A DNA stretch of 64,000 bases, from NCBI RefSeq assembly GCF_900111095.1, contig NZ_FOGB01000005.1, positions 36,561 to 100,560 on the forward strand, in the 5' to 3' direction. Numbering within the stretch: position 1 is the first letter of the stretch; every line of letters starts with the position of its first letter. Both the position numbers and the translations under genes were made by a program. The DNA comes from Amphritea atlantica. Lineage in GTDB: Bacteria > Pseudomonadota > Gammaproteobacteria > Pseudomonadales > Balneatricaceae. Below the pieces are notes generated by a model that worked only from the letters and a program-made list of their open reading frames with translations, did not search any database and was not told the origin of the DNA. Of this stretch, positions 16,228 through 24,963 are shown piece after piece.

Positions 16228-17433
16228 TCACGCAGATGGCACACCCAGCGCGCAGACCAACATGCAAAGAACCGCCAGAACAGCAAAAAAGCACAATAAA
16301 AGAGGACGGTGCGGTAGCTCTCTCTGCTGCCTGGCGACCAGAAAAGCAACAATACACTGAAGAGCATAGAACAGGGCAAAAGCCCGTGACGCATAACCGA
16401 TGATGGCGTTCACATTGGTTTCCCAACAGATCAGTACAGTCACCACCAGAATCAGGAGATAGGCATAGCGGACAGCAAGCCGTCGGTTGGTAATATCTTC
16501 CAGCAGACCACCGGCCCCGGATGTATCCGCGACAGCTGCGCTGAACTGACTGCCGATAGCGGCAACAGAGATCAGCAATGGCAGAGCCACCGCCACCGGT
16601 GCCGTCATACCGATGATTGCCGTAACATCAGCACCAATATTGTTATGAAACAGAACCGTGGCAAACCCAATAAACAGGAGGTAGATAACTGCCGATACAA
16701 TCTGTGCGACACGCATGGTATTAATACGCTGACTCACTGAATGTTTATCCCCCAGATAACGGGATGTTTCAAACCCCTGAACCACAATCAACAGCCCCAG
16801 AAGCACACGCAGGTCATGAGTATTTATATCAGAGGGGATATCAGGCAGTTGCCAGGCGCCCGACGATAGCAGCTGTATGTTGTAAAACCCCAGCCCCAGC
16901 ACCAGCGAACAGATCATGCCCAAATTCAGACTGATCGCAAACGACTCCACTTTTTCCAGCTCAGCCAGACCGCGCCAGATCCCCACCCCACCAATAAACA
17001 GCAACAGTAGCGTGGCCACTATGTTGGCCATAAACTCATCCTGCATATGGAAGGCATTCAATGCAAAGGCGGCCAATAACTGAATATAGTAAGTCACAGA
17101 GATGAAATAGGCTGCGGCGAGTACAATTCGCGCCAAAAAGGCAAAATCCTGGGCGATGCCGTGATCCTTTTCAATCGGCTCAAAGTACCGGATATTAAAC
17201 CGGATGGCACCGCCAATCGCGTAGGCAAACACCAGCAAAACAGCCATGCAAACCACCGCCAGATTGGCAACCACGCCCGCCAGCAGAGGAGCACTCACCA
17301 GGAAACCACTCCCCATAATCGAAGCCAGAGGGATTACCGTCGCTTTCCAGTTCGATGATGCCGCAAGACGTTTCGAGAACAGCAGATACCCGGCCAGAAG
17401 CAGGCCAAAAACGATTATAAAAGCACTCAGCAT
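16228..17433 (-). CDS. Multi-pass membrane transporter, family uncertain
   Basis: A 401-residue integral membrane protein with 10-12 hydrophobic helices. The early VIPLASIMGSGFLVSAPLLAG (residues about 35-55) looks like the unwound helix 1 of APC-superfamily transporters, and FETSRYLGDKHSVSQRI resembles the helix 6-7 region, but I cannot assign a family firmly. It lies 141 bases upstream of pobA on the same strand, so uptake of an aromatic acid is possible; that is inference from position only. Confidence 0.6.
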   Translation of the reverse strand: MLSAFIIVFGLLLAGYLLFSKRLAASSNWKATVIPLASIMGSGFLVSAPLLAGVVANLAVVCMAVLLVFAYAIGGAIRFNIRYFEPIEKDHGIAQDFAFLARIVLAAAYFISVTYYIQLLAAFALNAFHMQDEFMANIVATLLLLFIGGVGIWRGLAELEKVESFAISLNLGMICSLVLGLGFYNIQLLSSGAWQLPDIPSDINTHDLRVLLGLLIVVQGFETSRYLGDKHSVSQRINTMRVAQIVSAVIYLLFIGFATVLFHNNIGADVTAIIGMTAPVAVALPLLISVAAIGSQFSAAVADTSGAGGLLEDITNRRLAVRYAYLLILVVTVLICWETNVNAIIGYASRAFALFYALQCIVAFLVARQQRELPHRPLLLCFFAVLAVLCMLVCALGVPSA

Positions 17434-17673
17434 CGGTCTTTACTCTGTACGGCGGTTACAAACAACAATTGTAGTTTCATCCCTGTATCCCGATCTATGT
17501 ATGACATTCAGAGCAAACGCCCTATACAGGGGAGTTTTGCCGCTGCAGCAAGTGATCTGTAGCAGTGTATAAATACCAGTAGCCATTGTAAAAGCGGCAG
17601 GCCAGACGAAACCACATGAGAATAAGTTCCGCGTACACTTTTTTATCACCTGCCTGAGAGACTTAAGCCCCCC

Positions 17674-18363
17674 TCAGGCAACCACACCGAAAACCTGTCC
17701 GACACCCGCGGTCAGTGCCATCGCCAGCGCCCCCCAGAAGGTAACCCGGATAGCACCAGTGGTGATGGATGCCCCACCTGCACGGGCCGCAATTGCACCC
17801 AGCAGGGCCAGAAAAGCCAGCGAAAACAGCGCGACCAGAATCATCAGTAAACTGCGGGGCACCGCCCAGGCCACCACCAATGGCAGAGCGGCACCGATTG
17901 TAAAGGTGCCTGCTGATGACAAAGCCGCCTGTATTGGCCGCGCAGTGCCGTTATCAGAGATACCAATCTCATCCCTGGCATGTGCTCCCAGGGCATCATA
18001 TGCCATCAGCTGCTCCGCAACCTGGTGTGCCAGTACGGGCTCAACACCCCGCCCCTCATATATCCGGGCCAGCTCAACTTTCTCAGACTCAAAATCGTCT
18101 TCTAAAGACCTCTGCTCAATTGCGAGATCGGCATTTTCCGTATCCGCCTGTGAACTGACTGAGACATACTCACCCGCCGCCATCGACATCGCGCCAGCAA
18201 CTAAACCCGCCACCCCCGCCAACAACACGCCCTCCTGGGCGGTACTCGCTGCGGCTACTCCGATAATCAGACTGGCAGTCGAAACGATGCCATCGTTTGC
18301 CCCCAGCACCGCAGCACGCAACCAGCCTACACGGTGCGATCTGTGAATCTCTTCGTGACTCAT
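17674..18363 (-). CDS. VIT1/CCC1 family metal transporter
   Basis: A 229-residue inner-membrane protein of the VIT1/CCC1 family (iron or manganese transport). The N-terminal RVGWLRAAVLGANDGIVSTASLIIGV and GLVAGAMSMAAGEYVSVSSQAD are the family's hallmark helices; a soluble acidic segment (about residues 80-145) and three more helices follow. AGGATG precedes the ATG. It is the last gene before the accessory region begins on its upstream side. Confidence 0.93.
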   Translation of the reverse strand: MSHEEIHRSHRVGWLRAAVLGANDGIVSTASLIIGVAAASTAQEGVLLAGVAGLVAGAMSMAAGEYVSVSSQADTENADLAIEQRSLEDDFESEKVELARIYEGRGVEPVLAHQVAEQLMAYDALGAHARDEIGISDNGTARPIQAALSSAGTFTIGAALPLVVAWAVPRSLLMILVALFSLAFLALLGAIAARAGGASITTGAIRVTFWGALAMALTAGVGQVFGVVA

Positions 18364-18409
18364 TTAACATCCTGTTTTATATCGATGAAATAGAAACGGC
18401 TCATGTCAG

Positions 18410-19114
18410 TCAGGCATTTTTACCAACGGCCATTAATACTTCCATAGTGCCTTTTGAGCTATTCATTGCAAACGGATTTGTCACCTGAATATCAACGAGT
18501 TCATTAGCTTTGAGAGCTCGTAACACTCTATTTTCAGACAACCCTATCTCCGAGGAATCATCGTTCGACAACCAGTCCCACTGTATGAACACACCGCCCG
18601 GCTTCAAGAGCGACGTTAACAACCTGAGAGCGCCTTCATAGTCGGGTAAAAACCCACAAACAGATGACGCCACGATTAAATCAAATTTTTTGGCCAGGTC
18701 TGGATGACTATCAATCAAATCCTGAGTCAGAAATCCTGAAATAGTGGAAACATTGCTCAGGTTCTTCTTAGCCAGGACCTTTATCATTTCTGATGAGCCA
18801 TCAAGGGCAACGATATCTTTTACCCCCGGACTCAAAAGCTGGGTAAGTGCGCCAGTACCGCAACCAAAATCAAAGACAGACAGACCATCTGTATTGATAA
18901 CATTTGAAAGCTCTGCAAAAGCCTTAGAGGCATATTCTTTTACTGAGGGGTCAACATCCCACCCCTCAGCATATTCGTCCCATTCATTACGCAATACTGC
19001 TACTCCTTGGTCGGCCAGACCTGATGACAGGTAACACTTTAGCTCTCTGCTATTTTGTGATGCGCAGAGCAAAATATCCGTGTGAAGCTGATGGTTATGT
19101 TCGCGGTTGGTCAT
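18410..19114 (-). CDS. Class I SAM-dependent methyltransferase
   Basis: A 234-residue Rossmann-fold methyltransferase; substrate unknown. Motif I is VFDFGCGTGALTQLL (about residue 80), followed by IVALDGSSEMI and DLIVASSVCGFLPDY. The ATG at 19114 overlaps the LysE stop as ATGA, giving translational coupling. The 45 residues before NEWDEYAEGWD look like an extension; internal starts are possible. Part of a run of small orphan genes on the minus strand. Confidence 0.85.
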   Translation of the reverse strand: MTNREHNHQLHTDILLCASQNSRELKCYLSSGLADQGVAVLRNEWDEYAEGWDVDPSVKEYASKAFAELSNVINTDGLSVFDFGCGTGALTQLLSPGVKDIVALDGSSEMIKVLAKKNLSNVSTISGFLTQDLIDSHPDLAKKFDLIVASSVCGFLPDYEGALRLLTSLLKPGGVFIQWDWLSNDDSSEIGLSENRVLRALKANELVDIQVTNPFAMNSSKGTMEVLMAVGKNA

Positions 19115-19719
19115 CCGTTTTTCTGAAGGCTTGCTAACCACAAACCACCACCAGCCAGAATAAGGCCCGAAAGACGACTTGTGTAAAATTTCACCCTATT
19201 AGAATAAATTGCTCTTCCCCCATAACCCGCAGACACGGCATAAAGCGTATCAAATGCGACCGCTATTGCCAGATATGTAAATGCCAGAACCATAAATTGG
19301 AAATTGGCCGGCAGCGTCGGATCAATAAACTGAGGAATGAACACAGCCAGGAGCGCAAGGCTTTTCGGATTTGCCAAACCAACCCAAAAGCCACGCGTTA
19401 AAGATCTCCTATGGGTGGCTTCGCCTTCTGGATGGTGTGCAGTCAGCCACGCTTTAATACCAAGATAAACCAGATAACCCGCCCCGACGATTCTAAGCAG
19501 ATCGAATGCAAAACCATATGCCGATACAAGCCATGCCAAGCCTTCAATTACCATCGCAATTTGAATAACCTGAGCAACCGTAGTCCCCAGAACCACCATT
19601 AAACCCGCACGGACACCTTTTGTGGCAGCAGTGGCTACGATGAGTGTGATATTAGGACCCGGAATTGTACATATAACGGCAGTGGCGGCAATAAATGCCA
19701 AAAACAGCTCAGTGTTCAT
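19111..19719 (-). CDS. LysE/RhtB family exporter
   Basis: A 202-residue inner-membrane exporter of the LysE/RhtB type with about six helices. The family signature is IPGPNITLIVATAATKGVRAG near residue 20-40 and GFWVGLANPKSLALLAVFIPQFI in the middle. The start at 19719 is chosen for its GAGGA ribosome-binding site and the usual short N-terminus; the reading extends to 19797 without such support. Likely exports an amino acid or derivative. Overlaps the downstream methyltransferase by 4 bases. Confidence 0.9.
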   Translation of the reverse strand: MNTELFLAFIAATAVICTIPGPNITLIVATAATKGVRAGLMVVLGTTVAQVIQIAMVIEGLAWLVSAYGFAFDLLRIVGAGYLVYLGIKAWLTAHHPEGEATHRRSLTRGFWVGLANPKSLALLAVFIPQFIDPTLPANFQFMVLAFTYLAIAVAFDTLYAVSAGYGGRAIYSNRVKFYTSRLSGLILAGGGLWLASLQKNG

Positions 19720-19859
19720 TAATCCTCGCCCCAGTAATGCTCGCTGTGAACCTTCGTATCTCTCATTAAACAACATAACACCCGACGCTGCTGGCAAATT
19801 GGAGCGACGGAAGGAAAAAATTTTATCCGTCTGCTGCCGCTTGTGATGTGGAGGTACAA

Positions 19860-20108
19860 CTAAACACCGGATTCAACCATACCCCTGATCTTGACCGCTT
19901 TTTCGAAGTGATCCAGCTGATGAGTTTCTATCCACCACCGGGCTGCTTCCATAAGAATCTCGGGGTTGTCATTTTTGTTTTTAAAAAATGCATAGAACGA
20001 TAACCCAACCTCCGGGCCCTTCTTCTCTATTTTAAGATCACATACTTCGATAATCTTTTCTCTAAGCTCTTTTCGCAAATCAGCCCTCCTGTATTGAACA
20101 GTTCGCAT
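19860..20108 (-). CDS. Small conserved protein of unknown function
   Basis: An 82-residue soluble protein (from the ATG at 20108; an upstream ATG at 20144 gives 94). It contains LREKIIEVCDLKIEKKGPEVGLSFYAFF and AARWWIETHQLDHFEKAVKIRGMVESG. It reminds me of the DUF6500-type small proteins, but I cannot confirm this. No membrane segment or catalytic motif is seen. It lies right after the GFA gene on the same strand. Confidence 0.6.
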   Translation of the reverse strand: MRTVQYRRADLRKELREKIIEVCDLKIEKKGPEVGLSFYAFFKNKNDNPEILMEAARWWIETHQLDHFEKAVKIRGMVESGV

Positions 20109-20146
20109 AACACAGCGTTCACCGGCTTGTCTGGTGCAGCGCATGG

Positions 20147-20551
20147 TTACTCATTGTCAGGCACACCTTCCTGATATTGAAGCACGCCTTCAGGGATGAT
20201 TTCCCAACTTGCCTTTGAACCAACAAAAATATGTCTGGCAATCACGACTTTCGGATCACCGTTAATACAACCTAAAGTGACACCATGGACCGTGCCATTA
20301 AATAGACCACAAAGGGTTGACCCACATTTACTACAGAACTGAAAACCAAAGCCTTGCTCATCAACATAGGATATCAGAAGGTCTTCCCCTGACAGCCACT
20401 CGAACTCTTTTGGATCAACCAGCGCATAGGCCGAAGCCTGAGAACTAAATACTTTACGACAACGAGAACAATGGCATGACCGGGCATCACTCAATGATCC
20501 TTCTACCCGATATTTAACTTCACCACAAAAACATTCTCCAGTAATTGTCAT
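20147..20551 (-). CDS. GFA (glutathione-dependent formaldehyde-activating) family protein
   Basis: A 134-residue GFA/CENP-V-fold zinc protein. Zinc-binding cysteines are visible in ECFCGEV, SCHCSRCRKVFSS and FCSKCGST, the normal pattern for the fold. The name reflects the family; many members have no proven formaldehyde role. Full length. On the minus strand between the VOC gene and a small unknown gene. Confidence 0.9.
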   Translation of the reverse strand: MTITGECFCGEVKYRVEGSLSDARSCHCSRCRKVFSSQASAYALVDPKEFEWLSGEDLLISYVDEQGFGFQFCSKCGSTLCGLFNGTVHGVTLGCINGDPKVVIARHIFVGSKASWEIIPEGVLQYQEGVPDNE

Positions 20552-20600
20552 ACCTCTCTCCCAGATACATAAAGCCAGACATCAGCCGGATTAAAAGGGT

Positions 20601-20630
20601 CTGATTAAAGGGGTCAAAACCTTTAATCAG
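20601..20630. other. Intergenic hairpin
   Basis: CTGATTAAAGG (20601-20611) and CCTTTAATCAG (20620-20630) form a perfect 11-bp stem with an 8-base loop in the 154-base gap between the GFA and VOC genes. No clear T tail on the minus strand, so a terminator role is uncertain. Confidence 0.6.
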
Positions 20631-20705
20631 TCCGGTGGAGGCCACATTTTTTTGTGACCGGAACGAATTTGAGCAGCTTATTAGCACACAAAGTCACTAG
20701 CATGG

Positions 20706-21059
20706 CTACTGGTGCTGAAGGATATTTATAAGCTTGCCAAACGGGTCTCGAACATAAAAGCGACGAACGCCCCAAGGTTCTTCTATCGGTCCATATTCGA
20801 GGGGGATACCAAGCTCCTTAGCTTTCTGGAATGCTGCAGATAGATCGTCGACCTCGATAGACAGGTCGGGTACTGCCGTACCTGAACCGCCTTCCGACGC
20901 TACGCTAACTTGCAAAGTCATTTTTTCATTGGAGCCAAAGGTTTTGATCCAGCCATGATCCATCAGGATATCCAGACCGAGAAACGCCCCATAAAACGTT
21001 TCGGCCTTTTCCAGTTCATTGCTATCTATATTAGTGACAATTCGACGAACTTTCATCAT
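20706..21059 (-). CDS. VOC family (glyoxalase/bleomycin-resistance-like) protein
   Basis: A 117-residue single-copy VOC-fold protein. The N-terminal strand-helix (RRIVTNIDSNELEKAETFYGAFLGLDIL) and C-terminal GVRRFYVRDPFGKLINILQH match the family; the final glutamate ligand position is occupied by N/I here rather than the common NxxE, so metal binding is uncertain. Substrate unknown. Tandem ATGs at 21059 and 21056 leave the start ambiguous by one codon. Confidence 0.85.
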   Translation of the reverse strand: MMKVRRIVTNIDSNELEKAETFYGAFLGLDILMDHGWIKTFGSNEKMTLQVSVASEGGSGTAVPDLSIEVDDLSAAFQKAKELGIPLEYGPIEEPWGVRRFYVRDPFGKLINILQHQ

Positions 21060-21152
21060 GACTCCCAGGTATCCATAGTGTTCTAATGCTTAGCTTAGCG
21101 CATAGGTGGCCTATACAGAGCGAAGCGACGTAAAAGACATCCGCCTGGCACG

Positions 21153-21174
21153 AAAAAAGGGGGCGAAGCCCTTT
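21153..21174 (-). terminator. Minus-strand terminator beside IS remnants
   Basis: On the minus strand AAAGGG (21174-21169), a CTTCGCC loop and CCCTTTTTT form a short stem with a T run. It could end transcription arriving from the glycan module through the IS remnants. Confidence 0.55.
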
Positions 21175-21324
21175 ATCGTAGTGATCAAAAAGAATCAAAA
21201 AGGGCTTTGACCCTGTGATATCCCTACCAATTTTCAATAAATAAAAAATAATTAGTTCAAGAAGGGAACATTCATAGCCCTTGGTGATCAATTATTTCGC
21301 CAAAAACAAATTACCGCCAGAGCT

Positions 21325-21617
21325 ATGAACTCGACCGCTATATTGAACAAAATCATCCCATTTGTCTGCCCCCATATGCATAAAACCCGACGAAATGCGT
21401 TAGCTACATATGTCTTGAGCCTGTGCAAGATAGTCTCTGCACTGTCACCAGTATTGGACGTGGCATTCATTCTCACGCCTATGAAAAACATCGGATCAAA
21501 CGCTCAGATAGGTTGCTTTCAAACCCTCACTTACAAAAGGAATCGCTCTCTATTTATGCCTGTATGTATCGCGTCTTTACGGAAAAAGAACGCCCTGTCG
21601 TCAGGGTAGACTGGTAA
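21325..21617 (+). pseudogene. IS4-family transposase N-terminal remnant, frameshifted
   Basis: The frame from 21325 encodes an IS4-type N-terminus (LNKIIPFVCPHMHKTRRNALA). Around 21420-21440 the homology passes to another frame, which continues TVTSIGRGIHSHAYEKHRIKRSDRLLSNPHLQ and ends PVVRVDW-stop at 21617; IS4 transposases normally carry on with a first catalytic D in VDWSD. So this is roughly the first 95 codons of a transposase, broken by a frameshift and cut off just before the catalytic core. It abuts an IS481-type fragment. Confidence 0.75.
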
Positions 21618-21625
21618 TACAGACG

Positions 21626-21796
21626 CTGATTCGGGAGTGGTCTTACGGCAAACTGTATAACAATTCCGCTCATCGAAATGCGATACTATCCTGTTATCTG
21701 AAGTGGTATAACCTTGTCAGACTTCATGGTAGTTTAAACAAACAACCACCTATAAGCCGGTTACTTGTGAACAACGTATCTGAAATCTACTTCTAG
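21626..21796 (+). pseudogene. IS481-family transposase C-terminal remnant
   Basis: An open frame without its own start encodes LIREWSYGKLYNNSAHRNAI, then LKWYNLVRLHGSLNKQPPISRL, and stops at 21794-21796. This is the C-terminal end of an IS481-type integrase-core transposase (typical YN..RPH.SL...PPISRL). The rest of the element is missing; the fragment begins within about 10 bases of the end of the IS4-type remnant. Confidence 0.8.
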
Positions 21797-21850
21797 ACAT
21801 TTAACTTTAGAACTCAACACTATTTTTTACCGTCACTCGAATTTGACGGC

Positions 21851-22753
21851 CTACTGTTTCATTTTATGACTAAGTGTTTTTTCCAAAATTTGATCAATGG
21901 TTAACGATGCTTTCCAGTTCATATCAAGTTGAAGTTTCCGACAATCTAAAACTGCGGACTTGGGGTCAAATTTTCTTCTTGGAAAAAATAGTTTCTCTCC
22001 AGAGATTCCTAGATATTTTTCAATTTTTTCAACTAAGGAAAGAGTACTTGTAGCAACGCCAGAACCAACATTCCAGACCTTAAAGTCAAACTGTGAATTT
22101 GTTATTTTCAATACTAACTCGGCTAATTCATCTGCATCCAGATAATCACGAACTTCTTCACCTGAACCAAAAATTTTTATTGGCTCACCAGACTTTAAAG
22201 ATTGATAGACCACATTCACAAGGCCTTGTCTTAATCCATACTGCCATTTCCCTACAGGATTAGCGACCCTCAATATAGCCAGTTTTATACCCCTTGTCCT
22301 TTGCAAAAAAGCCAAGCCTTGCTCAGTCATCAACTTGCCAAAACCATATGGACTAACCGGAAAACAAGTATCTCTCTCGCACATAGGTCGACTATAGTCA
22401 TTGCCGTACACCTGTCCACCACTTGAAAGATAAATAACTTTTATTGCGGGATTATAGTAAGTTAATCTTTCAACAATCTGAACAGCTGGTTCTACATTCT
22501 CAGTCAGCTCTTTAATGAATGAACCTGTTGCTGGAATTGAAGATGATGCCATATAAACTACTGCATCATGGGTTTTCGAAAGGCTTTCTAAACACTCGTT
22601 ATCAATTGTATTCTCTAAAACATACGGATAACCAGCCCAGCCCGAATCCGGATCTTTTCTCGCAACGACAGTAAATTCAACTTCAGAGGATAAAGCACGT
22701 TCAATTAAGTGTTTCCCGATGAACCCAAACCCACCTACAACAAGCAACTTCAC
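21851..22753 (-). CDS. NAD-dependent epimerase/dehydratase (sugar nucleotide)
   Basis: A 300-residue extended short-chain dehydrogenase of the sugar-nucleotide epimerase/dehydratase type. The NAD-binding GGFGFIGKHL is at residues 7-16, the catalytic YGFGK (YxxxK) lies at about residue 137 after a serine-rich strand (VIYLSSGGQVYG), and RDYLDADELAELV is the usual C-terminal substrate-domain motif. Probably makes a 4-epimerised or 4-keto sugar for the glycan assembled by the neighbouring genes. Last gene of an AT-rich minus-strand module of four. Confidence 0.87.
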   Translation of the reverse strand: MKLLVVGGFGFIGKHLIERALSSEVEFTVVARKDPDSGWAGYPYVLENTIDNECLESLSKTHDAVVYMASSSIPATGSFIKELTENVEPAVQIVERLTYYNPAIKVIYLSSGGQVYGNDYSRPMCERDTCFPVSPYGFGKLMTEQGLAFLQRTRGIKLAILRVANPVGKWQYGLRQGLVNVVYQSLKSGEPIKIFGSGEEVRDYLDADELAELVLKITNSQFDFKVWNVGSGVATSTLSLVEKIEKYLGISGEKLFFPRRKFDPKSAVLDCRKLQLDMNWKASLTIDQILEKTLSHKMKQ

Positions 22754-22804
22754 CTTACAAACACCTCCCTTAGACCTTGACCTAACATCCTAATAGTAAT
22801 CCCA

Positions 22805-23641
22805 TCATTTTCTTTTGATTGAGTGCGGCTTGTATCCAAAAAGCATCATCATATCTGAGCATTTTTCTTCAATTTCCTTTATCTCAACAAAGGTCAATTC
22901 TTTTACCCAACTATAAATTTTACCAGAGCGATAGAAGTTACTTCTTTCTTCGTATTGAAGAGTCCCTTCTTTTACCTTCCTCAGCTTCTCGATTTGATTA
23001 TCTGCTAAAGCTTTTACGGTAATTCCTTCTAACGTTTCAAGTCCAACCCACTCATAAATTTCTTGAAGCGTTTGCTCTCCTGAAGTTTTCAAATCTTCAT
23101 ATCTGACTATTTTCAATTGATCTTCAGGCCAGTAACTCTTAGCAGCAAGATAAGCAGTTTGATATTTATTCCAGGATATACAAAAGTCAGAAATATTTTT
23201 CTTCATCCAGCCCCCCCATTCTTGGGTACTTCCATGCTTAAATGAAGAAAAAACAGCTCTAGGATCCCTCACAACAACAAGCATTTTTGCTTTAGGTTGT
23301 AATTCATGAATGAGCGAATGGTGAAGAATATTGCTTGGAGTCTTTTCAACAACCACTGAATTATCAGATACTTGCGTTGCTATTCTAGCAAAAGTACTTT
23401 TTACAAAAGGAACCAGAACTTCCTTTTTAAATTCTTTTTCTGTAAATATAGCACTCAAACCATCAGCACCCTTAAACTGCACCTCCCTATCAAACCACGA
23501 TTTAATAGGGCCTATATATTTATCATATAGATGAGTTTCTCTCACAGTAGATGTGTCAGGATGACTTGCAACCAAAAAATGGACCCAAGACGTTCCGCTT
23601 CGCGGACATCCACTAATAAGAACTGTATTTTCTACACCCAT
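22805..23641 (-). CDS. PAPS-dependent sulfotransferase
   Basis: A 278-residue sulfotransferase. The 5'-phosphosulfate loop is SGCPRSGTSWVHFLV (residues about 9-23) and the 3'-phosphate motif is VVVRDPRAVFSSFKHGS (about residue 122), with the family's RYEDLKTSGEQTL later. It should transfer sulfate from PAPS to a glycan or other hydroxyl acceptor in the cytoplasm. Neighbours (epimerase, pyruvyltransferase, glycosyltransferase) point to a sulfated surface glycan. Confidence 0.88.
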   Translation of the reverse strand: MGVENTVLISGCPRSGTSWVHFLVASHPDTSTVRETHLYDKYIGPIKSWFDREVQFKGADGLSAIFTEKEFKKEVLVPFVKSTFARIATQVSDNSVVVEKTPSNILHHSLIHELQPKAKMLVVVRDPRAVFSSFKHGSTQEWGGWMKKNISDFCISWNKYQTAYLAAKSYWPEDQLKIVRYEDLKTSGEQTLQEIYEWVGLETLEGITVKALADNQIEKLRKVKEGTLQYEERSNFYRSGKIYSWVKELTFVEIKEIEEKCSDMMMLFGYKPHSIKRK

Positions 23642-23662
23642 ATTCTTAATCCATTCATTATT

Positions 23663-24934
23663 TTAGCGGCTGATTTGAAACTCTGACACCCATACACCTA
23701 ATTTGCGTTCGTCAGGGCCTAAGCCAATATCTTTGGGGGCGGTCGCATTCTCTAATTTGAATGACAGGTTAATCTCCCCACCAGCCTCGGTCTCAGAAAG
23801 AGGTATTTCTACGATTATACTAGGGCCATTCCGATCGACTCTAAAGGAAGATATCAGTTTGTTTGCGTGAACAACCCGCAAAACTTCAAAAGCACCTCTA
23901 CCTTTTTCAAGAGTCCCAATCCTAACCTTTAAGTAATGAGCAGAAGTAACCTGTTCCTTAACCACGATATCAAAGTTAGCCCAAGTATCTACAGACCAAA
24001 CTGAGCCTCCTTCCTGATCTGACCAACCATCTCCAAAAGGCGTCACTTCATCTAAAATGTCCGCAACTTGGTAAACACGATCAAGCTCTGTCACGAATCT
24101 TTTTTCGATAAGTGAACTTGCAATATCAGGAAAATTAAGAGGGAATGCATTAAGCAAAGGAAGAGGGTCCCATTCCAACTTCGGAGTTTCGACACCGTTT
24201 AGGGCGCTCAATACATCAGGATATGCAATTGGCGCTTTCCTTCCAGTACCTTCATAGTAGTCCGAATACTTAAATTCGGGTTCATACTGACTGATCATGC
24301 GGAATACCTGTCTTCCATAAACATCAGCAAATACTAGTCCGTGAAGAGAACTGCTTATAACAGTCTTACAAGCAGATATATAAGCTGCGACTGTAATTGG
24401 GTCTAAACTTGGTCTTATGAACATCATATTTTCAGGTACTTCAGCACATGAAAAGTATGGTAAGAACCTATCGTCATTTATATTTGGAATAACAATGATT
24501 TCAGGCATAGATGTGCCTAATTCTGATGCAGCAGATTCAAGCTCGCTTCGACGTTCTCTGATCTCCTTGTCAAAAAGCATCGGAAACAACAATCCGGGAT
24601 CACCATAAACAGGCGGACAATTGAAACCATTGTCCACTACGATGGATCTGGTGAGGGGTCCTCTTACAGCACTGAATCTGATTCCGGAATTTTTAGGTAT
24701 CGCTAATCGATTTTTCGAATTAATACCTACGCCCCATATAACATCGGAGCCTCTAGCTTCATGTAAAACAGAACCTACTGCCAAGAGCTTTTTATGTGAT
24801 TGAGAAATAGTTGGCTTAATTTCTACGTTGATATTTAAATGCCGACATAACGCCCCAACAATCATGGGACCGATTTCGTCACCAAAGTTACTTGAATCAG
24901 CCGGCTTCCAAGAATATACCCGGATACTTTCCAT
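23663..24934 (-). CDS. Polysaccharide pyruvyltransferase with C-terminal beta domain
   Basis: A 423-residue protein. Residues about 1-260 form a CsaB/WcaK-type pyruvyltransferase fold: NFGDEIGPMIVGAL at the N-terminus, AVRGPLTR, and SSLHGLVFADVYGR near residue 210. This domain adds a ketal-linked pyruvate from PEP to a sugar. Residues about 300-423 are a separate beta-rich domain starting FGDGWSDQEGGSVWS, a GWS..E...WS pattern I associate with accessory domains of polysaccharide enzymes; family not certain. 21 bases from the sulfotransferase gene. Confidence 0.82.
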   Translation of the reverse strand: MESIRVYSWKPADSSNFGDEIGPMIVGALCRHLNINVEIKPTISQSHKKLLAVGSVLHEARGSDVIWGVGINSKNRLAIPKNSGIRFSAVRGPLTRSIVVDNGFNCPPVYGDPGLLFPMLFDKEIRERRSELESAASELGTSMPEIIVIPNINDDRFLPYFSCAEVPENMMFIRPSLDPITVAAYISACKTVISSSLHGLVFADVYGRQVFRMISQYEPEFKYSDYYEGTGRKAPIAYPDVLSALNGVETPKLEWDPLPLLNAFPLNFPDIASSLIEKRFVTELDRVYQVADILDEVTPFGDGWSDQEGGSVWSVDTWANFDIVVKEQVTSAHYLKVRIGTLEKGRGAFEVLRVVHANKLISSFRVDRNGPSIIVEIPLSETEAGGEINLSFKLENATAPKDIGLGPDERKLGVWVSEFQISR

Positions 24935-24963
24935 TTTTACCTCGTTTATCTCTTCTTCCTGGT

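Noticed and set aside
18410-21059. Integron cassette array
   Set aside because: The small one-strand genes look like cassette cargo, but no attC-type inverted sites were found between them and there is no integron integrase in the window.
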